In this document: positions 34,369-43,056 of the stretch, in pieces
How the letters are laid out: every line of letters begins with the position of its first letter
Position numbering within the stretch: the stretch's first letter is position 1
Translations under genes and position numbers: made by a program
Source of the DNA: Mesorhizobium plurifarium
GTDB lineage: Bacteria; Pseudomonadota; Alphaproteobacteria; Rhizobiales; Rhizobiaceae
Reading direction: 5' to 3'
NCBI GenBank assembly: GCA_000824785.1
Contig: CCNB01000034.1
Span: 152,269 to 216,268, forward strand
DNA length: 64,000 nt
Notes under the pieces: model-generated
What the model was told of the DNA's origin: nothing
Databases searched by the model: none
The model's input: only the letters and a program-made list of their open reading frames with translations

Positions 34369-34827
34369 ATGGCTTTCACGCTTGAGAGTCCAGCCTTTGG
34401 AAACGGGCAGACCATTCCCGAGCCCTATGTCCGCAACGGAGGCAACTTGTCTCCGCCCCTGCGGTGGAAGGACGCGCCGGCCGGCACCAGAAGCTTCCTG
34501 CTTGTCGTCGAGGACCCCGACGCGCCACGCGGCCTGTTTCGCCATTGGGCGGTCTATGACATCGCCGCCGGGCGGGATCGCCTGCCGGAGGGCACCGCCG
34601 GGCCGGAAAGCTTCAGCCAAGGCGTGAACGACTTCGGCAATGCTCATTACGACGGCCCCCAGCCGCCGAAAGGCCATGGCGTCCATCACTATCACTTCCG
34701 CCTTTCAGCACTCGACGTGGAGACGCTGGAAACCGGCGGAGAAACTGGAATAGCCGATCTTCTGGCCCATGCGGGGCCGCATACGATCGCCACCGCCGAC
34801 CTCGTCGGCACATATGAAAGCCGCTGA
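34369..34827 (+). CDS. YbhB/YbcL family Raf kinase inhibitor-like protein
   Basis: A 152-residue PEBP-fold protein. The ligand site is built from GNLSPPLRWKDAP, VVEDPDAPRGLFRHW and the C-terminal GVHHYHFRLSAL. The bacterial members bind small anionic ligands; their role is unsettled. GGAG 8 bases before ATG 34369 fixes the start. It is followed after 61 bases by a Lys/Ala-rich small protein gene on the same strand, a pair I would associate with stress-response loci, but that is inference. Confidence 0.87.
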   Translation: MAFTLESPAFGNGQTIPEPYVRNGGNLSPPLRWKDAPAGTRSFLLVVEDPDAPRGLFRHWAVYDIAAGRDRLPEGTAGPESFSQGVNDFGNAHYDGPQPPKGHGVHHYHFRLSALDVETLETGGETGIADLLAHAGPHTIATADLVGTYESR

Positions 34828-34888
34828 TGCGCAAGCTGAAGCGGCTTTCGGCGTTCGCTCATGCCCCGTTCGCATAGGGAGAAAAACA

Positions 34889-35389
34889 ATGCCGGACAAG
34901 AAAACCATTGAAAAGGCGCGCAAGGACAAGCGCGAAGGCAAATCGGCAAGCACGCAGGCCGGCGAATTCGTTCACGAAGAAATCGACAAAGTCCGCCAAG
35001 GCAAGCACGGCGCCCGCTCCACCAAGCAGGCGATAGCCATCGGCCTTTCGGAGGCGCGTCGCGCGGGTGTCGACCTGCCGCCCCCCAAGAAAGGCGACGT
35101 GAAGGAAACCACGCGCAGGAGCGCCAAATACGCTTACGAGGCAGGCCAGGGCGAACGCAAGCCGAAGCGCCAGCCGAAGGTCTCGAAGGCGGTGTCGAAA
35201 GTGCTCGAGGACGAGCCGAAAAGCACCGTCTCCCGCAAGGCCCTGTCGCGACAGACCAAGAGCGCCGCATCCAGCCGCACGGCCGCAGAGCGATCGGCGG
35301 CGGCCAGGAAAGCCGCGCAGACCAAAGGCGCTGCCGGACGATCGGCAGCGGCGAGCAAGGCAGCCAGAACCCGCGCCGAGCGCGGTTAG
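34889..35389 (+). CDS. Small basic protein with DUF6496-like N-terminus and histone H1-like tail
   Basis: A 166-residue, strongly basic protein. The N-terminal part (about residues 25-75, EIDKVRQGKHGARSTKQAIA then SEARRAGVDLPPP) is a conserved domain found in small rhizobial and other proteobacterial proteins, which I place with DUF6496 from memory. The second half is a low-complexity Lys/Arg/Ala/Ser tail like histone H1, suggesting nucleic-acid contact. No enzyme motif, signal or membrane span. AGGGAGA precedes ATG 34889; a longer frame through the YbhB gene is rejected. Confidence 0.75.
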   Translation: MPDKKTIEKARKDKREGKSASTQAGEFVHEEIDKVRQGKHGARSTKQAIAIGLSEARRAGVDLPPPKKGDVKETTRRSAKYAYEAGQGERKPKRQPKVSKAVSKVLEDEPKSTVSRKALSRQTKSAASSRTAAERSAAARKAAQTKGAAGRSAAASKAARTRAERG

Positions 35390-35554
35390 CCGCAGTTGCA
35401 GGACGAGGAGCGGACCAGTTGACCGGGTTCCTGCGTCAGGCTGCACCGGCCACAAGATGCCTTCGCGTCAAGGCCCGTCATACGGGCTGGGGCGCCGCTC
35501 AGCGTGAACAGCGGTGACTTCGGCTATACGAAACTTCGATCAAGAAGGACTGTT

Positions 35555-35630
<76 letters not shown>

Positions 35631-35794
35631 ACTCCCGGCAGTCAGCCGGCGCCGTTTCCGGCGAAGAGATCCGGCACGGTTGGGACCGCGCCGTCGTTTA
35701 GTGCTGGCGGCTTCTAGCGCCGCCTTCGGTCAAGATCAAGCCTTGAAAGACCGCTTTTTCGTCACAGGCGAAAATGGCCGCCAAAACAATCAGA

Positions 35795-36193
35795 TCAGAC
35801 CTCGTCCTCGTCGTCGCCGACGCCGATCATGTCGGAGACGTCGTCGTCTTCTTCTTCTTCGTCGGCAAGGAAGGTGTCGTCGTCATCGTCGCCGAGATCG
35901 ACATCGTCATCCTCATCGTCGCCGAGATCGGGAAGATCGTCGCCGCCGCCCTTGGTCTCCTCGTCGGCATCTTCCAGCGAAACGAGTTCGGCGCCTTCTT
36001 CCTCCTCGGCGTCGACTTCCTTATCGGCGACTTCCTCATCTTCTTCGAGGGCGGAAATCTTGCCTTCCTCGAAATAGGAGCGCGGATAGCTCTTGCCGGT
36101 ATAGGGCGAGACGATCGGGTCCTTGTTCAGATCGTAGAATTTCCGACCCGTTTCGGGGTCGACACGCTTGGTGCCAAGTTCAGCTTTTGCCAC
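35795..36193 (-). CDS. TIGR02300-type FYDLN acid domain protein
   Basis: A 132-residue protein beginning MAKAELGTKRVDPETGRKF and continuing YDLNKDPIVSPYTG, the family hallmark found across alphaproteobacteria. A zinc-finger-like start lacks cysteines here. The C-terminal half is extremely acidic, with Asp/Glu runs (DDLPDLGDDEDDD and later EEEEDDD), so it is probably disordered. Start is GTG 36193 with GAGG six bases upstream; the longer frame crosses the aroA promoter. Function unknown but the gene is conserved next to aroA. It is divergent from aroA across 194 bases. Confidence 0.9.
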   Translation of the reverse strand: MAKAELGTKRVDPETGRKFYDLNKDPIVSPYTGKSYPRSYFEEGKISALEEDEEVADKEVDAEEEEGAELVSLEDADEETKGGGDDLPDLGDDEDDDVDLGDDDDDTFLADEEEEDDDVSDMIGVGDDEDEV

Positions 36194-36387
36194 GTCAGGC
36201 CTCGTCAAAAAAAGAATGGTCCCCTTAACCGCAGTTTTCCGTGCTGTCAAAGCCAAAAGACATGTGCGCGAAACCCGCTTTTCAAAGGCTTGCGCCAAGG
36301 GGATGACCATTGCCGCGCGCCGTGATACGAGACCGCCGCACCATGACGAACCGGGCCGGCCAGCCGGCATTTCATTTGGACGACAAA

Positions 36388-37746
36388 ATGTCTCATTCCG
36401 CCGCCGCTAAACCAGCCACGGCCCGCAAATCCCCTGCCCTTGCCGGCATCGCACGCGTGCCGGGCGACAAGTCGATCTCGCACCGCTCCTTCATGTTCGG
36501 CGGCCTTGCCTCCGGCGAGACGCGCATCACCGGCCTGCTCGAAGGCGAGGACGTGATGCGCACCGGGGCCGCCATGAAGGCGATGGGCGCACATATCGAA
36601 AAGAAGGACGGCGAATGGGTGATCCGCGGCACCGGCAACGGCGCGCTGCTTGAGCCGGAAGGCCCGCTCGATTTCGGCAATGCCGGCACCGGCTCGCGCC
36701 TCACCATGGGCCTCGTCGGCACCTATGACATGGAGACGACCTTCGTCGGCGACGCCTCGCTCTCCGGCCGGCCGATGGGCCGCGTGCTCGACCCGCTGCG
36801 CCAGATGGGCGTGCAGGTGCTGAAAGCGGCGCCGGGCGACCGCATGCCGATCACGCTGCGCGGACCGAAGCACGCCGCACCCATCACCTATCGCGTGCCG
36901 ATGGCGTCGGCCCAGGTGAAGTCGGCGGTCCTGCTTGCCGGCTTGAACACGCCGGGCATCACCACGGTGATCGAACCGGTGATGACGCGCGACCATACCG
37001 AAAAGATGCTGAAAGGTTTTGGCGCCAACCTGACCGTCGAGACCGATGAGCGCGGCGTGCGCCACATCTTCATCGAGGGCCAGGGCAAGCTCACCGGGCA
37101 GACGATCGCCGTGCCGGGCGATCCCTCGTCCGCCGGCTTCCCGCTGGTCGCGGCGCTGATCGTGCCGGGCTCGGACATTACAATCGAGAACGTGCTGATG
37201 AACCCGACCCGCACCGGGCTGCTGCTGACGCTGCAGGAAATGGGCGGGCGTATCGACATCCTCAACCCGCGCAATGCCGGCGGCGAGGACGTGGCGGACC
37301 TGCATGTGCGTTATTCAGAGCTGAAAGGCGTGGTGGTGCCGCCCGAGCGGGCGCCGTCGATGATCGACGAGTACCCGGTGCTGGCCGTGGCCGCGAGCTT
37401 CGCCGAGGGCGAGACGCTGATGCAGGGGCTGGAGGAATTGCGCGTCAAGGAATCCGACCGGCTCGCGGCGGTCGCCAACGGGCTCAAGCTCAACGGCGTC
37501 GACTGCACCGAGGGCGAGGCCTCGCTCGCCGTGCGCGGCAAGCCCGGCGGCAAGGGCCTGGGCGCTCACCCCAACGACCAGGACACAGTGGTGAAGACGC
37601 ATCTCGATCACCGCATCGCCATGAGCTTCCTGGTCATGGGGCTGGCGACGGAAAAGCCGGTGACCATCGACGACGCAAACATGATCGCGACGAGCTTTCC
37701 GGAATTCATGGGACTGATGAAGGGGCTGGGCGCGGAGATCGAGTGA
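36388..37746 (+). CDS. aroA: 3-phosphoshikimate 1-carboxyvinyltransferase (EPSP synthase), class II, CP4-like
   Basis: A 452-residue EPSP synthase, sixth step of the shikimate pathway, joining shikimate 3-phosphate and PEP in the cytoplasm. The sequence is close to the class II enzyme of Agrobacterium CP4: PGDKSISHRSFMFGG, LDFGNAGTGSRLT, RVPMASAQVKSA, MTRDHTEKML, PSMIDEYP, LEELRVKESDRL and LDHRIAMSFLV are all present. The residue equivalent to CP4 Ala100 is Gly here (NAG, not NAA). ATG 36388 (MSHSAAAKPATARKS) matches that family's start; upstream ATGs are less likely. It is followed by cmk after a palindromic repeat. Confidence 0.96.
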   Translation: MSHSAAAKPATARKSPALAGIARVPGDKSISHRSFMFGGLASGETRITGLLEGEDVMRTGAAMKAMGAHIEKKDGEWVIRGTGNGALLEPEGPLDFGNAGTGSRLTMGLVGTYDMETTFVGDASLSGRPMGRVLDPLRQMGVQVLKAAPGDRMPITLRGPKHAAPITYRVPMASAQVKSAVLLAGLNTPGITTVIEPVMTRDHTEKMLKGFGANLTVETDERGVRHIFIEGQGKLTGQTIAVPGDPSSAGFPLVAALIVPGSDITIENVLMNPTRTGLLLTLQEMGGRIDILNPRNAGGEDVADLHVRYSELKGVVVPPERAPSMIDEYPVLAVAASFAEGETLMQGLEELRVKESDRLAAVANGLKLNGVDCTEGEASLAVRGKPGGKGLGAHPNDQDTVVKTHLDHRIAMSFLVMGLATEKPVTIDDANMIATSFPEFMGLMKGLGAEIE

Positions 37747-37787
37747 CGGGGATGGATTGGAGCCGAACTGAGATTCTGGCGGGACAG

Positions 37788-37834
37788 CACCCCTCTCTGT
37801 CCTGCCGGACTGTCCGGCAGGACAGAGAGGGGTG
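37788..37834. repeat. Perfect 22-base inverted repeat with 3-base loop
   Basis: Left arm CACCCCTCTCTGTCCTGCCG plus GA (37788-37809), loop CTG, and an exact reverse complement at 37813-37834. It stands between aroA and cmk with no T-run, so it is not a normal terminator. The sequence type is familiar from Mesorhizobium intergenic regions. As RNA it would form a very stable hairpin in the aroA-cmk transcript and could affect processing. Confidence 0.85.
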
Positions 37835-37900
37835 TGAAGGAACGCGGCGCTTGTCTTATTCATCGCGTTCATTGCGCCTTTCGATTGTGTCGGCTCGCCC

Positions 37901-38551
37901 ATGAGCATCCCCTTCACCATTGCCATCGACGGACCCGCAGGCGCCGGCAAGGGCACGCTGGCCCGCCGGCTCGCCGACCACTACCGGCTGAACCTGCTCG
38001 ACACCGGCCTCACCTACCGCGCCGTAGCCCACAAGCTGCTGGAACTCGGCCTGCCGCTCGACAATGTCTCGGCGGCGGAAACTGCGGCGCGCCAGGTCGA
38101 TCTCTCGAACCTCGACCGTACAGTGCTTTCGGCGCATGCGGTGGGCGAGGCGGCCTCCAAGGTCGCGGTCATTCCCACTGTCCGGCGCATCCTGGTCGAG
38201 AAGCAGCGGGTCTTTGCCAAGGCGCCGCCGGGCACCGTGCTGGACGGCCGCGACATCGGCACGGTGGTCTGTCCCGACGCCGACATCAAGCTCTATGTCA
38301 CGGCGAGCGCCGAGGTGCGTGCCCGGCGCCGGCTGGCCGAGATCGAGAGCATGGGCGGCAGCGCCGACTTCGCCACCATCCTCGCCGACATCGAGCGGCG
38401 CGACGAACGCGACATGGGCCGCGCCGACTCGCCGTTGAAGCCGGCGGCGGACGCGCACTTGCTTGATACCAGCGAAATGGCTATAGAGGCCGCGTTTCTG
38501 GCGGCGATGGCGATCGTTGACGAGGCCCTTGCCAAGAGAAACAAGGCCTGA
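37901..38551 (+). CDS. cmk: (d)CMP kinase
   Basis: A 216-residue cytidylate kinase that phosphorylates CMP and dCMP. P-loop DGPAGAGKGT (residues 10-19), LLDTGLTYR for nucleotide binding, LDGRDIGTVVCPDADIK and the LID-like RDERDMGRADSPLKP, ending with a typical helix. Length is normal for the bacterial short form. The order aroA-cmk-rpsA is conserved in alphaproteobacteria, which supports the call. Confidence 0.96.
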   Translation: MSIPFTIAIDGPAGAGKGTLARRLADHYRLNLLDTGLTYRAVAHKLLELGLPLDNVSAAETAARQVDLSNLDRTVLSAHAVGEAASKVAVIPTVRRILVEKQRVFAKAPPGTVLDGRDIGTVVCPDADIKLYVTASAEVRARRRLAEIESMGGSADFATILADIERRDERDMGRADSPLKPAADAHLLDTSEMAIEAAFLAAMAIVDEALAKRNKA

Positions 38552-38746
38552 TCAGGCGTTTTCGGTTGCCGTTGGCGGCGAAAATACCCATATCGGGCAC
38601 GAACCAGCCTGCCAGCATTCTTCATGCGCCGGACTTGCCGCTCAGATAGCGGCCAAGGGCTCTTCAGCCCGGAACGCCGGCAGGCTCACGCAACGCTAAC
38701 CCACGGCGCCCGCTCCGCCAGCGCGCGGAGCATTCCAGGAGAAACA

Positions 38747-40444
38747 ATGTCAGTAGCTAATCCGTCTCGCGACGATTTCGCGAGCATGCTCGAAGAATCA
38801 TTCACCGCCGGCCATTCCGGCGAGGGCCAGGTTGTCCGGGGCACGATCACCGCGATCGAAAAGGACATGGCCATTATCGACGTCGGCCTCAAGGTCGAAG
38901 GCCGCGTGCCGCTGAAGGAATTCGGCGCCAAGGGCAAGGACTCCTCCCTCAAGGTCGGCGACACCGTCGAAGTCTATGTCGAGCGCATCGAGAACGCGCT
39001 TGGCGAAGCCATGCTGTCGCGCGAGAAGGCTCGCCGCGAGGAGAGCTGGGTGCGCCTCGAGGAGAAGTTCACCAAGGGTGAGCGCGTCGAAGGCGTCATC
39101 TTCAACCAGGTCAAGGGCGGCTTCACCGTCGACCTCGACGGCGCCGTGGCGTTCCTGCCGCGCAGCCAGGTCGATATCCGCCCGATCCGCGACGTCACCC
39201 CGCTGATGCACAACCCGCAGCCCTTCGAGATCCTCAAGATGGATCGCCGCCGCGGCAACATCGTGGTGTCGCGCCGCACCGTGCTCGAGGAGAGCCGCGC
39301 CGAGCAGCGTTCGGAAATCGTGCAGAACCTCGAAGAAGGCCAGGTGGTCGAAGGCGTGGTCAAGAACATCACCGATTACGGTGCGTTCGTCGACCTCGGC
39401 GGCATCGACGGCCTGCTGCATGTCACCGACATGGCATGGCGCCGCGTCAACCATCCGACCGAGATCCTCAACATCGGCCAGACGGTCAAGGTGCAGATCA
39501 TCCGCATCAACCAGGAAACCCACCGCATCTCGCTCGGCATGAAGCAGCTCGAGTCGGATCCGTGGTCGGATATCGGCACCAAGTTCCCGATCGGCAAGAA
39601 GATCAAGGGCACCGTCACCAACATCACCGACTACGGCGCGTTCGTCGAGCTGGAGCCGGGCATCGAGGGCCTCATCCACGTTTCGGAAATGTCGTGGACG
39701 AAGAAGAACGTGCACCCCGGCAAGATCCTGTCGACAACGCAGGAGGTCGACGTGGTCGTGCTCGAGGTCGATCCGGCCAAGCGCCGTATCTCGCTCGGTC
39801 TCAAGCAGACGCTGGAGAACCCGTGGGAAGCCTTCGCGCGCAACCATCCGGTCGGCAGCCAGGTCGAGGGCGAGGTCAAGAACAAGACCGAGTTCGGCCT
39901 GTTCATCGGCCTGGAAGGCGACGTGGACGGCATGGTGCACCTCTCCGACCTCGACTGGACCCGTCCGGGCGAGCAGGTCATCGAAGAGTACAATCGCGGC
40001 GACATGGTCAAGGCGCAGGTGCTCGACGTCGACATCGAGAAGGAGCGCATCTCGCTCGGCATCAAGCAGCTGGCCCGTGACACGGTCGGCGAAGCGGCCA
40101 ACAGCGGCGAGCTGCGCAAGAACGCCGTCGTCACCTGCGAGGTCATCGGCGTGAAGGATGGCGGTCTGGACGTGCGGCTGGTCGACAGCGGCATCGAGAC
40201 CTTCATCAAGCGTTCCGACCTCTCGCGCGACCGCGACGAGCAGCGCCCCGAGCGCTTCACCGTCGGCCAGAAGGTCGACGCCCGCGTCATCGCCTTCGAC
40301 AAGAAGACCCGCAAGCTGCAGGTCTCGATCAAGGCGCTGGAAATCGCCGAGGAGAAGGAAGCGGTCGCCCAGTACGGCTCGACCGACTCCGGCGCGTCGC
40401 TCGGCGACATCCTGGGCGCGGCGCTGAAGAAGCAGGGCAATTAA
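38747..40444 (+). CDS. rpsA: 30S ribosomal protein S1
   Basis: A 565-residue S1 protein with six OB-fold S1 repeats; the RNA-binding blocks are seen as VVEGVVKNITDYGAFVDLGG, KIKGTVTNITDYGAFVEL, QVEGEVKNKTEFGLFIGL and others. S1 brings mRNA to the 30S subunit. CAGGAGA precedes ATG 38747. The 195-base leader after cmk contains G+C-rich self-complementary stretches (GCCGGCAGG, CGCCAGCGCGCGG) and may be structured, in line with S1 autoregulation in other bacteria; that is only an inference. Confidence 0.97.
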   Translation: MSVANPSRDDFASMLEESFTAGHSGEGQVVRGTITAIEKDMAIIDVGLKVEGRVPLKEFGAKGKDSSLKVGDTVEVYVERIENALGEAMLSREKARREESWVRLEEKFTKGERVEGVIFNQVKGGFTVDLDGAVAFLPRSQVDIRPIRDVTPLMHNPQPFEILKMDRRRGNIVVSRRTVLEESRAEQRSEIVQNLEEGQVVEGVVKNITDYGAFVDLGGIDGLLHVTDMAWRRVNHPTEILNIGQTVKVQIIRINQETHRISLGMKQLESDPWSDIGTKFPIGKKIKGTVTNITDYGAFVELEPGIEGLIHVSEMSWTKKNVHPGKILSTTQEVDVVVLEVDPAKRRISLGLKQTLENPWEAFARNHPVGSQVEGEVKNKTEFGLFIGLEGDVDGMVHLSDLDWTRPGEQVIEEYNRGDMVKAQVLDVDIEKERISLGIKQLARDTVGEAANSGELRKNAVVTCEVIGVKDGGLDVRLVDSGIETFIKRSDLSRDRDEQRPERFTVGQKVDARVIAFDKKTRKLQVSIKALEIAEEKEAVAQYGSTDSGASLGDILGAALKKQGN

Positions 40445-40469
40445 GCCAAGCCTCTTCCAGCCGAACAAC

Positions 40470-40503
40470 AAAAACCCCGCCGGAGCGATCCGGCGGGGTT
40501 TTT
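40470..40503 (+). terminator. Rho-independent terminator after rpsA
   Basis: AAAAACCCCGCCGGA, loop GCGA, TCCGGCGGGGTTTTT: a 15-base stem including the A/T run, 26 bases after the rpsA stop. The A-tract and T-tract make it work in both directions. Confidence 0.93.
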
Positions 40504-40520
40504 CTTTGTCGGGATATCAA

Positions 40521-40577
40521 AGCAATTCCAGGAAAAGTGTCAGCGGTTTTCCGTCCGGAATTGCGTAAGACAAGAGA
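40521..40577. repeat. Dispersed palindromic repeat, short copy
   Basis: Begins AGCAATTCCAGGAAAAGTGT and ends near GGAATTGCGTAAGACAAG. Arms GCAATTCC/GGAATTGC and GGAAAA/TTTTCC surround the loop GTGTCAGCGG. It matches the first half of the longer element at 46522-46626 with few differences, and the loop recurs in the element at 51216. It lies between the rpsA terminator and an SDR gene end. Confidence 0.85.
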
Positions 40578-40583
40578 TAGCCG

Positions 40584-41291
40584 TCAGACGCGGCCGTAGA
40601 GCGGAACCAGCGTGCCGCTCATGGCCTGGTTGGCAGGCGAGGCGAGGTAGGCGATCGCTTCGGCCGCGGCCTCGAGGCTGACCCATTTGCTGAAATCGGC
40701 GTCCGGCATGCTGTCGCGATTGGCCTGCGTGTCGAGCGTCGAGGGGGCCACCGCATTGACCAGGATGCCCTTGTGTTTCAACTCCTCGGCCATCGCCACC
40801 GTCATTGCCGCGACCGCCGCCTTGCTCGCCGTATAGGCGACCATGCCCGAACCTTTGCGCGGCTCCAGCGCCGCCCGCGCGGTGACGTTGACGATGCGGC
40901 CGGCCGTGTTGGAGGCCAGCATCGAGCGCACCGCGGCGCGGCTGCACAGGAAGGCCGTGCGGGCGTTGGTGTCCATCATCTCGGCGAATGAGGCCGACTC
41001 GATCTTCTCGACCGGGGCCATGGCAAAACCGCCGGCAAGATGGATCGAGGCCCAGAGCCCGGGCACCTGATGGTAGAAAGCTTCGACCTTGGCCGAATCC
41101 GACAGGTCGACATTATGCGCCAGATGCACGCTGGCATGCGCCGCGTAAGGAAAATGCGGCGGGGCCGCCGCGTGGGCATTGGGCACGTGGCAGATCGCGC
41201 CTTGCTCCAGCAACCTGCCGACAACCGCGCCGCCGAGCGCCCCAGTGCCGCCCGTCACCACGACATGCCTGCCTTCAAGCGTTTCCGTCAT
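40584..41291 (-). CDS. SDR-family oxidoreductase
   Basis: A 235-residue short-chain dehydrogenase. TGGTGALGGA (residues 13-22), LAGGFAM in place of the usual NAG, NVTARAAL where the catalytic serine usually lies (Thr/Ala rich here), and YTASKAA with Tyr and Lys intact. The replaced serine and NAG make activity or substrate unusual for the family. It is a single gene flanked by the rpsA terminator and a gap of 184 bases; no operon partners. Substrate unknown. Confidence 0.84.
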   Translation of the reverse strand: MTETLEGRHVVVTGGTGALGGAVVGRLLEQGAICHVPNAHAAAPPHFPYAAHASVHLAHNVDLSDSAKVEAFYHQVPGLWASIHLAGGFAMAPVEKIESASFAEMMDTNARTAFLCSRAAVRSMLASNTAGRIVNVTARAALEPRKGSGMVAYTASKAAVAAMTVAMAEELKHKGILVNAVAPSTLDTQANRDSMPDADFSKWVSLEAAAEAIAYLASPANQAMSGTLVPLYGRV

Positions 41292-41475
41292 ACTTTGACC
41301 GCTCCTGTCATATTTTTATGATTATATCTTGGGTTATGCCGCCCCAGGCTCGAACGTCGCGCCTTTCGCGCTGTCACTCAATTGAAATATCGACATGGCT
41401 GGCGCAGCGTCTTTGCATGCGTCGGACCACGGCGGGCGACGCCAATTACCGGGCGGCGCATGGTCCAAACAACGG

Positions 41476-43056
41476 TCAGTCGACGGTGATCTCGATGACG
41501 CGCGGCTTGGCCGCCGCGCGCGCGCGCTTCAGCGCCTCGGCAAGACCGCCAACCCCGGTCAAGCGCTCGGCCCCGATGCCGTAGGCCTCGGCGAGCTTGC
41601 AGAAATCCGGCGGCGCCGGCGACACGCCGACCGGCTCGACGCCGACATCGAGCATCGAGGTCTCGATCTCGCGATAGCCGCGATTGTTCCAGACGACGAA
41701 GATCACCGGCGTTTCGGCATCGAGCGCGGCGCCGATCTCCGGCAGGGTGAACTGGAAGCCGCCATCGCCGGTGAGGCACACCACGGGCGCTTGCGGAACG
41801 GCGAGTGCCGCGCCGATCGCCGCCGGCGGACCGTAGCCCAGCGCACCGAAACCGGTCGCGGCGTTGAACCAGCCGCCGGGACGGTCGTGGTCGTAATAGA
41901 GGTTGGCGGCGTAGATCGGCTGGGTCGAGTCGCCGACGATGATGGCGCCCGGCAGCGCGTCGCGGATCATCTCCACGGCATGAACCTGCGCCAGGTACTC
42001 GGGCTTCAGCTCGGCCCGCGCTGCCTTCCGCGCGGCGGCCGCGCGGGCTTCGCCGTCTTTGGCTGCAGGATGACCCGGCCCGATTGCCGTGAGCAAAGCC
42101 TCGATGCCTTCGGCGCAATCGGCCTGGATGCCGACCGTCAGCGGCCGGCGCGCGATCTGGTCGGCGCCGATATCGATGCGGATCAGGTTCCTGGGCAGCA
42201 CGAAGCCGCCGTCGCCATAACCGTCATAATCGGTCGGGCCGAACTCGGTGCCGGCGGCGATCACCAGATCGGCGTCCGCCATCAGCGCGCGCACGGCCTT
42301 CAGACTTGGGCTGGCCGGCACACAGAGCGGATGGCCATGCAGCAGGCCGCGCGCATTGGCGGTCTCGACGACCGGCGCGCCAAGCGTCTCGGCCAGACGC
42401 CGCAGCGCCGCGTCGGCCTTCCTGGCGCCGCCGCCCGAAAGGATCAGCGGCCGGCGCGCGGCCGTGATGAGCTTCGCCGCTTCGGCGACCGCCGCGGCAT
42501 CCGGGGCAGGCGGCGCGGCATTGCTCAGCGCCGCCGCTATGCCGTCGGCGGGCTTCACCATGACATCGGTGGGAATCTCGATATGGACCGGACCCGGGCG
42601 TGAGGAAGTGAAAACGGCGAAGGCGCGGGCGAGCGCGCCCGGCAGTTGGCTAGCCTCGATGACACGCTCGGAAGACAGCGCGACCTTTTCCATCATGCCG
42701 CGCTGGTCGGGCAGCTCATGCAGGAAGCCCAGCCCCTTGCCCAGCGTATCGGTGGCGTTGACGCCGGAGATGACCAGCATCGGCACCGAATCGGCGCGCG
42801 CCTGGCCCATGGCGGTGATGGTGTTGGTCAGCCCCGGCCCGGTGATGACGAAGGCGACGCCCGGCCGGCCGCCGGCGCGCGCATAGCCGTCGGCCATGAA
42901 GCCGGCTCCCTGCTCGTGGCGCGGCGTAACATGGCGGATCTTCGAGCGCGCCAGACCGCGATAGAGCTCGACCGTATGCACGCCCGGAATGCCGAAGACG
43001 GTATCGACGCCATGCGCTTCGAGCAAGGTGATCAGCGCTTCGCCGACGGTGGTCAT
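41476..43056 (-). CDS. ThDP-dependent decarboxylase, 5-guanidino-2-oxopentanoate decarboxylase (AruI)-like
   Basis: A 526-residue thiamine-diphosphate enzyme of the acetolactate synthase fold. The cofactor glutamate is in PRHEQGAGFMADGYAR (about residue 48), the ThDP/Mg motif is TGDGGFQFTLPEIGAAL followed by NNRGY. The sequence type is the AruI decarboxylase, which turns 2-ketoarginine into 4-guanidinobutanal in the arginine transaminase pathway. Neighbours support arginine-type substrates: a DDAH-like hydrolase and a basic amino acid importer. Start ATG 43056 overlaps the TetR stop by 4 bases. The transaminase (AruH) is not in the window. Confidence 0.82.
   Translation of the reverse strand: MTTVGEALITLLEAHGVDTVFGIPGVHTVELYRGLARSKIRHVTPRHEQGAGFMADGYARAGGRPGVAFVITGPGLTNTITAMGQARADSVPMLVISGVNATDTLGKGLGFLHELPDQRGMMEKVALSSERVIEASQLPGALARAFAVFTSSRPGPVHIEIPTDVMVKPADGIAAALSNAAPPAPDAAAVAEAAKLITAARRPLILSGGGARKADAALRRLAETLGAPVVETANARGLLHGHPLCVPASPSLKAVRALMADADLVIAAGTEFGPTDYDGYGDGGFVLPRNLIRIDIGADQIARRPLTVGIQADCAEGIEALLTAIGPGHPAAKDGEARAAAARKAARAELKPEYLAQVHAVEMIRDALPGAIIVGDSTQPIYAANLYYDHDRPGGWFNAATGFGALGYGPPAAIGAALAVPQAPVVCLTGDGGFQFTLPEIGAALDAETPVIFVVWNNRGYREIETSMLDVGVEPVGVSPAPPDFCKLAEAYGIGAERLTGVGGLAEALKRARAAAKPRVIEITVD

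Noticed and set aside
33978..34415. Minus-strand frame of about 145 codons in the gap before the YbhB gene
   Set aside because: Arg/Ser/Gly-rich, no motif, overlaps the YbhB start and other frames; treated as non-coding.
35774..36325. Plus-strand hydrophobic frame opposite the FYDLN gene
   Set aside because: Its Val/Ile/Phe richness is simply the complement of the Asp/Glu codon runs in the acidic tail.
38798..40471. Long minus-strand frame (about 557 codons) antisense to rpsA
   Set aside because: It is a shadow of the GC-skewed codon pattern of rpsA, rich in Asp/Leu/His/Val low-complexity strings with no domain.
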